Part shown: one piece after another, positions 1 to 9,186 of the stretch
Numbering within the stretch: the stretch's first letter is position 1
Layout of the letters: each line of letters starts with the position of its first letter
Source: Pseudomonas synxantha
GTDB lineage: Bacteria; Pseudomonadota; Gammaproteobacteria; Pseudomonadales; Pseudomonadaceae
Direction of reading: 5' to 3'
DNA length: 64,000 nt
NCBI RefSeq assembly: GCF_900105675.1
Contig: NZ_LT629786.1
Location: forward strand, 5,084,001-5,148,000
Program-made: the position numbers and the translations under genes
The notes under the pieces: generated by a model
What the model was told of the DNA's origin: nothing
Database searches by the model: none
The model's input: only the letters and a program-made list of their open reading frames with translations

Positions 1-1
1 T

Positions 2-268
2 GCCTTTGTGACCCCAATGAACGGTGTCGAGCCCAGCGATGCGTTGAGAAAACACCTGCTGGACCTGGTCAGCAAGGAAATCGGCAGCTTTGCCAAGCCA
101 GAACTGATCCAATGGGCGCCTGCCCTGCCGAAAACCCGCTCCGGCAAGATCATGCGGCGCATCTTGCGCAAGATCGCCTGCAACGAACTGGACAGCTTGG
201 GAGATACCTCGACCCTGGCCGACCCGAGCGTCGTAGACGGTTTGATCGACAAGCGCCTGAACCGATAG
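2..268 (+). CDS. acs: Acetyl-CoA synthetase, C-terminal end (partial)
   Basis: This is the last 88 or so codons of an AMP-forming acetyl-CoA synthetase, which makes acetyl-CoA from acetate, ATP and CoA in the cytoplasm. The window starts inside the gene and the reading frame is open from base 2. The C-terminal subdomain is visible, including the motif [10 protein letters not shown]. Its lysine is the one that families of this type acetylate to switch the enzyme off (established for Acs). The rest of the gene, including the ATP-binding motifs, lies outside the window. The next gene begins 16 bases downstream. Confidence 0.92.
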   Translation, partial: AFVTPMNGVEPSDALRKHLLDLVSKEIGSFAKPELIQWAPALPKTRSGKIMRRILRKIACNELDSLGDTSTLADPSVVDGLIDKRLNR

Positions 269-284
269 GAACCCCCGAGTCGCC

Positions 285-1154
285 ATGGAATTTATCCGCA
301 GCCGTATCGAAACCCAGTTGATGAGCCTGACGGGTTTGTCACTGGGCCAACTAGACCTGGAGAACCCCAAGGGCGATCCGGGACTGTTCGGGCCCGACTC
401 GGTCAGTTGGCAAGTGCATGGCGACTTCAGCAGCATGCTGATCGGCGGCATCAGTGCCTTGATGCTGCAAGCCTTGCACCCACTGGCCCTGGCCGGCGTA
501 TGGGACCATTCGAACTTCCGCCAGGACATGCTCGGGCGCTTGCGACGAACCTCGCAGTTCATTTCCGGCACCACCTTCGGCTCACGCAAGGATGCAGAGT
601 GGCTGATCGAAAAAGTGCGCACCATTCACCTGCAGGTGGTCGGCCACGCGCCGGATGGGCGACCTTATGCGGCCAGCGATCCCGAGCTGCTGACCTGGGT
701 GCATGTGGCCGAGGTGAGCAACTTTCTGGCCGCTCACCTGCGTTATCGCAACCCACGGCTTTCGGGTCGCGACCAGGATCGCTACTACAGCGAAATTGCC
801 CTGGTCGCTGAACGCCTGGGCGCGCGGCATGTGCCACGTTCACGCCAGGAAATTTCGGATTATCTGGTGCGTATCCGCCCACAACTGCTGTGCGACGAGC
901 GCAGCCGTGAGGTGCTGCGCCTACTGCTCGAGGCGCCTGCCCCGAGCACCTTGGCCAAACCCTTCGGCAGCCTGATGATGCAGGCCGGAATCGACCTGCT
1001 GCCCGACTGGGCAAGCGCGATGCTCGACCAACAGCAGAGCCCGCTGCAACGCCAGATGATCCGCGCCGGGGTCAAGCACAGTGCGCCACTGCTGCGCTGG
1101 GCGATGCGCAACGGTTCGGTGCAGCGCGCCCATCGGCGGATGGGGCTGATGTAG
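285..1154 (+). CDS. DUF2236 / MpaB-type oxygenase-like protein
   Basis: A 289-residue protein of the DUF2236 family (ER-bound oxygenase MpaB / latex-clearing-protein catalytic fold). The family signature is visible near the N-terminus: a stretch ending in FGPDSVSWQVHGD, then a Leu/Ala-rich segment with QALHPLALAGV. A later helix, HVAEVSNFLAAH, is also typical. Some relatives bind haem b, but most bacterial members have no assigned reaction and I cannot give one here. It follows acs by 16 bases, so read-through from acs is possible. It has no signal peptide and no clear membrane span. The function is unknown. Confidence 0.8.
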   Translation: MEFIRSRIETQLMSLTGLSLGQLDLENPKGDPGLFGPDSVSWQVHGDFSSMLIGGISALMLQALHPLALAGVWDHSNFRQDMLGRLRRTSQFISGTTFGSRKDAEWLIEKVRTIHLQVVGHAPDGRPYAASDPELLTWVHVAEVSNFLAAHLRYRNPRLSGRDQDRYYSEIALVAERLGARHVPRSRQEISDYLVRIRPQLLCDERSREVLRLLLEAPAPSTLAKPFGSLMMQAGIDLLPDWASAMLDQQQSPLQRQMIRAGVKHSAPLLRWAMRNGSVQRAHRRMGLM

Positions 1155-1222
1155 GTAGCGGCCCATAGCTGTTAAACTCCGCGCCCACAATGCCCTCATT
1201 TACCGCAAGCAAGGCGCGCTCC

Positions 1223-2239
1223 ATGACTCCCTTGAATCAGGCGCTGCGCGCCGCCCTCGATTATCGCCAAGACCTGATCAACCAACTGCACGCCCAGGGT
1301 ACGGACTGCTATCGGTTGTTCCACGGCAGTCAGGAAGGTGCCGGTGGCCTGACCATCGATCGCTACGGTCCGCAATTGCTGGTGCAGAGCTTCCACCAGT
1401 CCCTGGAAAGCGCAGACCTGCTGGACCTGCACCAGATGATCAACCAGCACATGGGCCTGGAATTGCTGCTGGTATACAACGACCGCGCCCGCGGTAACTC
1501 GCGCATCGACCGCGAAGACACGGTGTACCGCGCAGCGCCCGCGGCACTGGAAGACCTGGTAGGCCACGAATGGGGCCTCAACTACCGTGTGCGTGGGCGT
1601 CATGCCGGACAAGACCCCCTGCTGTTCCTCGACCTGCGCAATACCCGTGGCTGGGTCAAGGACCACAGTGCCGGTAAAAGCGTGCTGAACCTGTTCGCCT
1701 ACACCTGTGGCGTAGGCTTAAGCGCGGCGGCAGGCGGGGCACGCGAGGTATGCAACCTGGACTTTGCCGAAGGCAACCTGGCGGTTGGGCGTGAAAACGG
1801 CCTGCTCAACCCGCAGTTGCCAGCAATGGATTTTGTGCAGTCTGATTACTTCCCGGCGATTCGCCAACTGGCGGGCCTGCCGATCACCCAGCGTCGCGGC
1901 CAGAAATTGCCGAGTTATCCACGCCTGGAACAGCGCCAATATGACCTGGTACTCCTCGACCCTCCCGCCTGGGCCAAGAGCGCCTTCGGCACCGTCGACT
2001 TGCTGCGCGACTATCAGAGCCTGCTCAAGCCCGCACTGCTGGCCACCGCCGACAATGGCGTGCTGATTTGCTGCAACAACCTGGCGAAGGTCAGCATGGA
2101 TGACTGGCGCGAGCAGGTGCTGCGTTGCGCAGAAAAAGCCGGCCGCCCTGTGCGTGACTGGCAAATCATGACACCCGGAGCCGACTTTCCATCCAGAGAT
2201 CAGCAACCGCCATTGAAGACCTTGATCCTGCATTTGTAG
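1223..2239 (+). CDS. Class I SAM-dependent (rRNA-type) methyltransferase
   Basis: A 338-residue methyltransferase of the RlmI/RlmK-like group. The C-terminal half carries a SAM-binding Rossmann fold (LNLFAYTCGVGLSAAAGGA) and the catalytic-loop motif LLDPPAWAKS, which is typical of m5C/m2G rRNA methylases of this type. The N-terminal part, with the phrase GSQEGAGGLTIDRYG, resembles the linker of RlmI relatives. The frame is also open from ATG 1190. I prefer ATG 1223 because relatives begin near this residue and an AAGG lies 8-13 bases upstream. It is probably an RNA methyltransferase, but the substrate cannot be read from sequence. Confidence 0.82.
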   Translation: MTPLNQALRAALDYRQDLINQLHAQGTDCYRLFHGSQEGAGGLTIDRYGPQLLVQSFHQSLESADLLDLHQMINQHMGLELLLVYNDRARGNSRIDREDTVYRAAPAALEDLVGHEWGLNYRVRGRHAGQDPLLFLDLRNTRGWVKDHSAGKSVLNLFAYTCGVGLSAAAGGAREVCNLDFAEGNLAVGRENGLLNPQLPAMDFVQSDYFPAIRQLAGLPITQRRGQKLPSYPRLEQRQYDLVLLDPPAWAKSAFGTVDLLRDYQSLLKPALLATADNGVLICCNNLAKVSMDDWREQVLRCAEKAGRPVRDWQIMTPGADFPSRDQQPPLKTLILHL

Positions 2240-2314
2240 GAAGTTTCCCAGCGCCCACGGTTCTTCGGAACCGAATTCCCGTGCCATACTCCAAGGCACT
2301 CTCGTTTGACATAG

Positions 2315-5260
2315 ATGGCGTCACCCATGCCCAAAGGATTGATTCGCGCCGCAGGCGCCTTGTTGACCGCCCTTGCTTTGTACAGCTTGCTGGGCTTTCT
2401 GATCTTACCGGGCATCGCCCTTCGCATTGCCAACCAACAGTTGGCCAACTACGCCACGGTGCCGGCGCGAATCGAGCGCATCGAGCTCAACCCGTTCAGC
2501 CTCGAACTGACACTGTGGGGCCTGAAGATCGGTGAGCCGGGCAAAGAACAAGTGGGTTTCGAGCGCTTCTACGCCAACCTGCAAGTGGACAGTCTCTGGA
2601 CCCGCGCCCTGCACCTGGCCGATGTGCAACTGGACCAGCCCAAGACCGAACTGCTGTTCGACAAATCCGGCCAACTTAACCTGGCGCAGTTGTTCAAGCT
2701 GCCACCGAGCGAGCCGACCCCGGCCGATCCCGATGCCAAGCCGTTCCCACTGCGTATCGACAACATCAAGCTGGCGGGCGGCAATCTGCACTTCCAGGAC
2801 CTGCGCCCCAGCGAACCCATCGAATTTCTCTACGACAAACTCGACTTCGAGCTGAAAAACCTCAGCACCTTGCCCGAAGACAACGCCGACATGACCCTGG
2901 TCGCCGCGGGCCCTGATGGTGGGCAGATCGACTGGAAAGGTAATTTCAGCCTGGTGCCGATCACATCCGAAGGCACCTTGAAAGTCACCGACGGCAAGAT
3001 GAAAGCTTGGTGGCCCTATGTACGTGACGCCTTGCCCTTGGTGCTGGAAGACGGTGTGCTCAACTTCAGCACCGACTATAAATTCAGCCTGGCCAGAGAA
3101 ACCGAACTGAACCTGACCAACACCGCCGCCAGCATCGCGCCCTTCGCGATCAAAGCGCCGGATGGCCGGCCATTGGCCCGCCTGGAGCGCCTGGACGTCA
3201 GCGAAACCACGGTAGACCTGGCCAAGCAGCAGGTGGTTGTCGGCAAGATTCGCAGCAACAAGCTGGAAACCTGGGCGGCCCGTGAAGCCGATGGGCAGTT
3301 GGATTGGCAGAAACTGTTCGCCAGCCAGCCGAGCAAACCAGCCACGACACCGGAACCAGCCACTGCGCCGGCCACTGCCGATGCCCCTCAGGCACCACCG
3401 GCAGCCGCGAATAAACCCTGGCAAGTGCTGCTCAAGGATGTGCAACTGCGTAACTACCAGGTGCACCTGGCCGACCGCCAGGCCCAGCCTGCGGTCGCGC
3501 TGGAGCTGGGCCCATTGAATGTCGACGTACAGAACTTCGACAGCCTCAACCAGAGCCCTTTCAGCCTGAAAGTCGACACCGGCCTGGGCAAGCAAGGCAA
3601 GATCCAGGCTACTGGTGAGGTTAACCTCAACCCCGTCAGCGCCAAGCTGAAAGTGACCACCCAGGACATCGATCTGCGGGTTGCCCAGTCTTATATCAGC
3701 CCGTTTATTCGCCTGGAACTGCGCAGCGGCATGCTGGGCAGCAACCTGGATGTGAACCTCAAAAGCACCGAGCCCCTGGCCCTCCAAGTCACCGGCCGCG
3801 CCCAGGTTGATCAGTTGCATACCCTGGACACCCTCAAGACCCGCGACTTCCTCAAGTGGCAGCGCCTGGTGCTGGAGGGCGTGAACTACCAGCACGGCCA
3901 AAGCCTGTCGATCGACAAGGTCAACCTGCTGCAACCGTATGCGCGCTTCATGATCAACGACGATCGCACCACCAACATCGATGACTTGCTGGTCCCACAA
4001 CCGGCAGACAGTGGCAATAAGTCGGCCGCCAAACCCGCAGCCAGCAACGAGAAGCCACTGGGCATTCATATCGGCCAGATCGCGATCAACGATGGTTCTG
4101 CCAACTTTGCCGACTTCAGCCTCACCCCCAACTTCGCCACCGCGATCCAACAGCTCAACGGCCAGATTGGCACCATCGACAGCCGCCAGGCCAAGCCGGC
4201 CAGCGTCGACATCAAGGGTAAGGTGGACCGCTACGCGCCGGTGACCATCAAAGGCAGCGTGAACCCGTTTGATCCGATGGCGTCGCTGGATATCGCTACC
4301 AGCTTCAAGCGTGTCGAGTTGACTAACCTGACGCCTTACTCAGGCAAGTTCGCAGGTTTCCGTATCCGCAAGGGCCGTTTGAATCTCGACTTGCACTACG
4401 TGATCATCAAGGGCCAGTTGAAGGCTGAAAACAAAGTGGTGGTCGAGCAACTGCAACTGGGTGAAAAAGTTGACAGCTCCGACGCGGTGGACTTGCCGAT
4501 TCGCCTGGCGGTTGCCCTGCTCAAGGACTCCGATGGCAAGATTTCCATCGAACTGCCGGTGAGTGGCGACCTGAACAACCCGCAATTCAGCGTGATGCCG
4601 ATTGTGTGGCAGACCCTGCGTAACCTCGTAGTACGGGCAGCAACAGCGCCGTTCAAGTTTATCGGTGGGCTGGTGACCGGTGGCGGCTCGGAAGACCTGG
4701 GTAATGTGTCGTTCGCCGCCGGCTCCAGTGAGCTGAACAAAGATGCCGAAGGCGCTTTGAACACCCTGGCCAAGGCGTTGAAAGAGCGCCCTACCCTGCG
4801 CCTGGAAATCGAAGGTACGGCTGCCGCAAGCAGCGACGGGCCGTTCCTGGCCGCACAACGGCTGGAGCGTGAATACCAATACAACTACTACAAGATCCTC
4901 CAGCGCCGTGGCGACAAAGTCCCGGCCCAGGCCTCATTGCTGGAGGTACCAGAGAAGGAAAAGGCACCTTTGCTGGAAGGCATCTACCGCACCCGCTTGA
5001 AACAGCAGCCACCGGCCGAATGGAAAGACCTGGGCAGCGATGAGCGCACGGCGAAGCTCAAGGACGGCGTGATCAAATTCTGGAGCGCCAATGATGTGCT
5101 GTTACGCAAACTGGGCCAGGACCGCGCCAGCACGATCAAGGATTACCTGGTGGACAAGGGACAGCTGGAAGACGACCGGGTGTACTTTATTGATGCGCAG
5201 CTGGGGCAAGCCGAGAAAGATGGTCGTGTCATCACCCCAATGCATCTGGATGCTGAGTAA
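2315..5260 (+). CDS. DUF748 (AsmA-like) envelope protein
   Basis: A 981-residue protein with one N-terminal membrane anchor (about residues 12-38) and a long, beta-rich periplasmic body of DUF748/AsmA-like repeats. A Pro/Ala-rich linker lies near residues 345-370. The C-terminal part (from NVSFAAGSSELNKDAE) looks like an OmpA-type peptidoglycan-binding domain. AsmA-like proteins are implicated in lipid transport between membranes, and DUF748 members are usually annotated only by domain. An alternative start at ATG 2327 (MPKGLIRAAG) is equally plausible because neither start has a good ribosome-binding site. The gene stands alone and ends just before a REPIN hairpin. Confidence 0.85.
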   Translation: MASPMPKGLIRAAGALLTALALYSLLGFLILPGIALRIANQQLANYATVPARIERIELNPFSLELTLWGLKIGEPGKEQVGFERFYANLQVDSLWTRALHLADVQLDQPKTELLFDKSGQLNLAQLFKLPPSEPTPADPDAKPFPLRIDNIKLAGGNLHFQDLRPSEPIEFLYDKLDFELKNLSTLPEDNADMTLVAAGPDGGQIDWKGNFSLVPITSEGTLKVTDGKMKAWWPYVRDALPLVLEDGVLNFSTDYKFSLARETELNLTNTAASIAPFAIKAPDGRPLARLERLDVSETTVDLAKQQVVVGKIRSNKLETWAAREADGQLDWQKLFASQPSKPATTPEPATAPATADAPQAPPAAANKPWQVLLKDVQLRNYQVHLADRQAQPAVALELGPLNVDVQNFDSLNQSPFSLKVDTGLGKQGKIQATGEVNLNPVSAKLKVTTQDIDLRVAQSYISPFIRLELRSGMLGSNLDVNLKSTEPLALQVTGRAQVDQLHTLDTLKTRDFLKWQRLVLEGVNYQHGQSLSIDKVNLLQPYARFMINDDRTTNIDDLLVPQPADSGNKSAAKPAASNEKPLGIHIGQIAINDGSANFADFSLTPNFATAIQQLNGQIGTIDSRQAKPASVDIKGKVDRYAPVTIKGSVNPFDPMASLDIATSFKRVELTNLTPYSGKFAGFRIRKGRLNLDLHYVIIKGQLKAENKVVVEQLQLGEKVDSSDAVDLPIRLAVALLKDSDGKISIELPVSGDLNNPQFSVMPIVWQTLRNLVVRAATAPFKFIGGLVTGGGSEDLGNVSFAAGSSELNKDAEGALNTLAKALKERPTLRLEIEGTAAASSDGPFLAAQRLEREYQYNYYKILQRRGDKVPAQASLLEVPEKEKAPLLEGIYRTRLKQQPPAEWKDLGSDERTAKLKDGVIKFWSANDVLLRKLGQDRASTIKDYLVDKGQLEDDRVYFIDAQLGQAEKDGRVITPMHLDAE

Positions 5261-5284
5261 CGAAAAACTTGGCATAAAACTGAA

Positions 5285-5402
5285 TGTGGGAGGGGCGGTG
5301 CGACGATTCGACTTGCCCCCGATAGCGGTACCTCAGTCAATTACATATTGACTGTCACACCGCTATCGGGAGCAAGTTGAATCGTCGCACCGCCCCTCCC
5401 AC
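5285..5402. repeat. REPIN-type inverted REP pair
   Basis: Two near-perfect inverted arms (about 40 bases each, from TGTGGGAGGGGCGGTGCGAC and its complement) flank a short centre that itself contains an 8-bp inverted repeat (CAGTCAAT / ATTGACTG). The TGTGGGAGGGG...CTTGCCCCCGATAGCGG vocabulary matches the REP sequences of the P. fluorescens group, which are mobilised by RAYT transposases. No RAYT gene is nearby, so this is a dispersed copy. It lies between the DUF748 gene and the convergent BON gene and could also act as a transcript-end hairpin. Confidence 0.85.
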
Positions 5403-5449
5403 GCTTTTATTCCGTGCCTGGCCGCAAGTCATTGCGCCCCAGAAATAGA

Positions 5450-5479
5450 ACAGGCCCCGACACAAGTGCCGGGGCCTGT
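5450..5479 (-). terminator. Probable intrinsic terminator after the BON gene
   Basis: A strong stem of 10 bp (ACAGGCCCCG / CGGGGCCTGT) is followed, when read on the minus strand, by TTCTATTTCT. It sits about 105 bases beyond the stop of the minus-strand BON gene. A second small hairpin (GACCACA-TCCG-TGTGGTC, 5483-5500) lies just before it. Confidence 0.6.
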
Positions 5480-5584
5480 AATGACCACATCCGTGTGGTC
5501 GGTCGCATGAACTCCAGAGGTGCATCGGGTGGATATCTAACTCACCCTAAGCCGCCGCCGTCTAGTTCAGACGAAAAGAGCGCG

Positions 5585-6205
5585 TTACTCTGCTTTCAGG
5601 CCATCGGCCGATACAGCTTTAACGCCTTTGATTTTCTTGGCAATTGCCACTGCGGTTTCTTTCTGCGATGCAGTTACAGCAGTCGCGGACGACAGGGAAA
5701 CCACACCTTTATTGGTCTCTACCTTGATATCAGTACCAGGAATACCTTTCTCGGTCACCAGGTCAGCCTTCACTTTAGTAGTGATCCAAGTGTCGCTGGT
5801 CGCGCCTTTGGCATCAGCAGCAGCACCTTTGGTTTTATCAATACCGTCAGCTTTGGTAGCGCCGCCAGCCAGCAGGCCGTCAGCAGAAACAGCAGTTACG
5901 CCTTTGATTTTCTTGGTAATGGCTACAGCGGTCGCTTTCTGCGAGTCGGAGATAGCTACGTCGGAAGAAAGGGAAACCACGCCTTTGTTGGTTTCTACCT
6001 TGATGTCCGAACCAGGAATGCCTTTTTCAGTCAGCAGATCAGCTTTTACTTTAGTGGTGATCCAGGTATCCGAGGTGGACTCTTTGGCCTTGGTCATTTC
6101 ACCAGCCGCCAGAGTCATAGGGGCTTGGGAAGTCTGAGCAAAGGCCACGCTAGCACCCATGGCCAGGGTCAGAGCGGTAGCAGTAGCGAGAGCGAACTTC
6201 TTCAT
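5585..6205 (-). CDS. Periplasmic protein with two BON domains (OsmY-like)
   Basis: A 206-residue exported protein. A signal peptide (MKKFALATATALTLAMGASVAFA) precedes two tandem BON domains of about 65 residues, each starting SDTWITTKVKADL and containing DIKVETNKGVVSLSS. The two copies are nearly identical, which indicates an internal duplication. BON domains bind phospholipid or membrane surfaces. OsmY-type members are envelope-stress or osmotically induced, so a role in envelope protection is an inference. The gene is monocistronic, with a hairpin terminator downstream and an AT-rich leader upstream. Confidence 0.88.
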   Translation of the reverse strand: MKKFALATATALTLAMGASVAFAQTSQAPMTLAAGEMTKAKESTSDTWITTKVKADLLTEKGIPGSDIKVETNKGVVSLSSDVAISDSQKATAVAITKKIKGVTAVSADGLLAGGATKADGIDKTKGAAADAKGATSDTWITTKVKADLVTEKGIPGTDIKVETNKGVVSLSSATAVTASQKETAVAIAKKIKGVKAVSADGLKAE

Positions 6206-6358
6206 ACGAGTAACTCCTGTTTTATTAAAAGTCTGCAGTGTGTAAACCTTGATGCTGCAGCGTTAACAGGGATAGTGCAGACGGCGTGCCAAGTCAAAAA
6301 CGCGGCATAAACTCTTATAAATCAACGAGTTAAAAAAACACCCAATTTTCGAAATCGT

Positions 6359-6398
6359 GCAACTTGCATGAAACCCGCCACACCTGCATGCAAGTTGC
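6359..6398. repeat. 12-bp perfect inverted repeat in the BON-pnp intergenic region
   Basis: GCAACTTGCATG (6359-6370) and its exact complement (6387-6398) flank a 16-base spacer. It lies about 155 bases upstream of the BON gene and beyond the pnp terminator. It could be an operator, a structured leader or a small RNA stem. No gene is visible here. Confidence 0.5.
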
Positions 6399-6451
6399 GG
6401 TTTTTGGCGGTTGGCTAAATGGCTGATTTTGCTTAATTTTCCAGCACCCAT

Positions 6452-6475
6452 AAAAAAAGGACTCCGAAGAGTCCC
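6452..6475 (-). terminator. Intrinsic terminator of the rpsO-pnp operon
   Basis: On the minus strand the sequence is GGACTC-TTCG-GAGTCC followed by seven T. It starts 25 bases after the pnp stop codon. The UUCG tetraloop and uninterrupted U tract make it a textbook Rho-independent terminator. Confidence 0.9.
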
Positions 6476-6499
6476 TTTTCCAGCCTGAACTACGAGTGA

Positions 6500-8605
6500 T
6501 TAAACGCCCGAAGCCTTGGCTGCTGCTACGTCCTTGATGGACAGCTTGATACGGCCGCGGTTGTCCACGTCCAGTACCAGCACTTCGACTTCCTGGCCTT
6601 CTTTCAGAATGTCGGTCACTTTCTCAACGCGAGCGTCGCTCAACATGGAGATGTGAACCAGACCATCCTTGCCCGGCAGGATGTTGACGAATGCGCCGAA
6701 GTCGACGATGCGCTCAACCTTGCCGACGTAGATCTTGCCGATCTCGGCCTCAGCGGTGATGCCCAGGACGCGCTGGCGTGCAGCTTCAGCCGCTTCCTTG
6801 GTTTCGCCGAAGATCTTGATCGAGCCGTCGTCTTCGATGTCGATCGAAGCCTTGGTCTCTTCACAGATCGCACGAATGGTCGCGCCGCCTTTACCGATAA
6901 CATCACGGATTTTGTCGGTATCGATTTTCATCGCGATCATGGTCGGAGCATTTTCCGACAGTTCGGTACGGGACTGACCAATGATCTGGTTCATCTGGCC
7001 GAGGATGTTCAGGCGCGCTTCCAGGGCTTGGCCCAGGGCGATTTCCATGATCTCTTCGGTGATGCCCTTGATCTTGATGTCCATCTGCAGCGCGGTAACA
7101 CCTTTAGCGGTACCGGCTACTTTGAAGTCCATGTCGCCCAAGTGGTCTTCGTCACCCAGGATGTCGGTCAGGATGGCGAACTTCTCGCCTTCTTTGACCA
7201 GGCCCATGGCGATACCGGCAACCGGTGCCTTCATCGGCACACCCGCGTCCATCAGCGCCAGGGAAGCACCGCAGACCGAAGCCATGGAGCTGGAACCGTT
7301 GGACTCGGTGATTTCCGATACCACACGGATGGTGTACGGGAACACGTCGGCGGCCGGCAGCATGGCCTGGACCGAACGGCGGGCCAGACGGCCGTGACCG
7401 ATTTCGCGACGACCAGCACCACCCATGCGACCACACTCGCCTACCGAGAACGGTGGGAAGTTGTAGTGCAGCATGAACGGGTCTTTTTTCTCGCCTTCCA
7501 GGGTGTCCAGCAGCTGTGCGTCACGGGCAGTACCCAGAGTCGCAACCACCAGGGCCTGGGTTTCGCCACGGGTGAACAGCGCCGAACCGTGAGTCTTCGG
7601 CAGAACGCCGACTTCGATGTTCAGCGGACGCACGGTGCGAGTGTCGCGACCGTCGATACGCGGCTTGCCGTTAACGATGTTTTCGCGAACGGTGCGATAT
7701 TCGATTTCACCGAATGCAGCTTTGACGTCGCTGGCGGAAGGCTGGCCTTCTTCACCGGACAGCTTGGCTACAACCTGATCCTTCAGCTCGCCCAGGCGAG
7801 CGTAACGGTCGGCCTTGACAGTGATGGTGTAGGCGTCGGAGATGGCAGCGCCGAACTCGGAGCGGATCGCGCCCAGCAGCTCGGTGGCTTCCGGGGCAGC
7901 AGCCCAGGTCCAGGTCGGCTTGGCAGCTTCGGCAGCCAGTTCGGTGACAGCCTTGATAACAGCCTGGAATTCGTCGTGGGCAAACAGTACAGCGCCCAGC
8001 ATCTGGTCTTCGGTCAGCTCTTTGGCTTCCGATTCAACCATCAGTACGGCTTCCGAGGTACCGGCAACGACCATGTCCAGGCTCGACGCCTTCAGTTGCT
8101 CGTAAGTCGGGTTCAGCAGGTAGCCGGTGCTTTCGTGGAAAGCAACGCGCGCCGCGCCGATCGGGCCATCGAAAGGAATGCCCGAGATGGCCAGGGCAGC
8201 CGAGGTACCGATCATCGCAGCGATGTCCGGATCGGTTTTCTTGCTGGTGGAAACCACGGTGCAGACGACCTGCACTTCGTTCATGAAGCCTTCTGGGAAC
8301 AGCGGACGGATCGGGCGATCGATCAGTCGGGAAGTCAGGGTTTCTTTCTCGGAAGGACGGCCTTCGCGCTTGAAGAAACCGCCAGGGATCTTACCGGCAG
8401 CGTAAGTCTTTTCCTGGTAGTGAACGGACAGAGGGAAGAAGCCTTTGCTCGGGTCAGCGGTCTTGGCGCCAACAACGGTCACCAGTACGGTAACGTCGTC
8501 GTCAACGGTAACCAGCACTGCGCCGGAGGCTTGACGGGCGATACGGCCTGTCTCGAGGGTAACGGTCGACTGACCGAACTGGAATTTTTTGATAACCGGG
8601 TTCAC
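6500..8605 (-). CDS. pnp: Polyribonucleotide nucleotidyltransferase (PNPase)
   Basis: A 701-residue 3'-to-5' exoribonuclease that degrades RNA phosphorolytically and is a core member of the RNA degradosome. Two RNase PH domains are visible (about residues 12-145 and 310-460), separated by the all-helical linker. A KH domain follows ([15 protein letters not shown] near residue 560), then an S1 domain at the C-terminus ([18 protein letters not shown]). Translation starts at GTG 8605 behind AGGTAGGA. It lies downstream of rpsO, as in most gammaproteobacteria. The 197-base rpsO-pnp gap shows only weak stems, so RNase III autoregulation as in E. coli cannot be confirmed. Confidence 0.97.
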   Translation of the reverse strand: MNPVIKKFQFGQSTVTLETGRIARQASGAVLVTVDDDVTVLVTVVGAKTADPSKGFFPLSVHYQEKTYAAGKIPGGFFKREGRPSEKETLTSRLIDRPIRPLFPEGFMNEVQVVCTVVSTSKKTDPDIAAMIGTSAALAISGIPFDGPIGAARVAFHESTGYLLNPTYEQLKASSLDMVVAGTSEAVLMVESEAKELTEDQMLGAVLFAHDEFQAVIKAVTELAAEAAKPTWTWAAAPEATELLGAIRSEFGAAISDAYTITVKADRYARLGELKDQVVAKLSGEEGQPSASDVKAAFGEIEYRTVRENIVNGKPRIDGRDTRTVRPLNIEVGVLPKTHGSALFTRGETQALVVATLGTARDAQLLDTLEGEKKDPFMLHYNFPPFSVGECGRMGGAGRREIGHGRLARRSVQAMLPAADVFPYTIRVVSEITESNGSSSMASVCGASLALMDAGVPMKAPVAGIAMGLVKEGEKFAILTDILGDEDHLGDMDFKVAGTAKGVTALQMDIKIKGITEEIMEIALGQALEARLNILGQMNQIIGQSRTELSENAPTMIAMKIDTDKIRDVIGKGGATIRAICEETKASIDIEDDGSIKIFGETKEAAEAARQRVLGITAEAEIGKIYVGKVERIVDFGAFVNILPGKDGLVHISMLSDARVEKVTDILKEGQEVEVLVLDVDNRGRIKLSIKDVAAAKASGV

Positions 8606-8802
8606 GGTGTCCTACCTTCTTTGTGGCTCTTGGGGGAACTTGTCTTCTTGCGAAATTCTTGGGCAATGTCGGGAATCGGCCCAACCCTTGTCCAGGGGGT
8701 AAAACGTGTATCCAGATAAAACTTGAGGCTGGGAGCCTACCATGGGCCAGCGAGAATCCCACTGACACACGGCAGACAACCAACCTCTAGCGCAATCGCT
8801 GA

Positions 8803-9072
8803 TTAGCGACGCAGACCCAGGCGACCGATCAGAGCCTGATAACGACCCAGATCCTTGCCTTTCAGGTAGTCCAGCAGCTTACGGCGCTGGTTTACCATGC
8901 GGATCAGACCACGACGGGAGTGGTGATCTTTACCGTTGGCCTTGAAGTGACCTTGCAGCTTGTTGATGTTGTGGGTCAGCAGTGCAACCTGCACTTCTGG
9001 CGAACCAGTGTCACCAACAGCCTGCTGATAGTCAGCTACGATTTGTGCTTTTTCTTGAACGTCGAGAGCCAT
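8803..9072 (-). CDS. rpsO: 30S ribosomal protein S15
   Basis: An 89-residue S15, full length for the family, with the conserved [20 protein letters not shown] and [22 protein letters not shown] segments that contact 16S rRNA helix 22. It organises the 30S central domain. It sits between truB and pnp in the conserved nusA-infB-rbfA-truB-rpsO-pnp cluster. A 10-bp hairpin lies just upstream of its ribosome-binding site (AAAGGAT) and could be its feedback site. Confidence 0.97.
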   Translation of the reverse strand: MALDVQEKAQIVADYQQAVGDTGSPEVQVALLTHNINKLQGHFKANGKDHHSRRGLIRMVNQRRKLLDYLKGKDLGRYQALIGRLGLRR

Positions 9073-9091
9073 GAGGCAATCCTTTTTTCAG

Positions 9092-9113
9092 GAAACTACC
9101 CAAGGGTAGTTTC
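9092..9113 (-). promoter_or_regulatory. Hairpin directly upstream of the rpsO ribosome-binding site
   Basis: A perfect 10-bp stem (GAAACTACCC / GGGTAGTTTC) with a 2-base gap lies 19 bases upstream of the rpsO start codon. On the transcript it is followed by CTGAAAAAAGGATTGCCTC, so it is not a U-tailed terminator. S15 represses its own translation through leader structures in other bacteria. A comparable role here is an inference. Confidence 0.5.
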
Positions 9114-9186
9114 AACAGGCCAGGGACAAATCCCTGTATCTAAAAATGAGAAGTGACCATGCCTGTTAACAGCCACCCTCGTTCGG

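Noticed and set aside
6653..8719. 688-codon open frame antisense to pnp
   Set aside because: High G/C third positions open the opposite strand. The peptide has no recognisable domain and pnp is certain.
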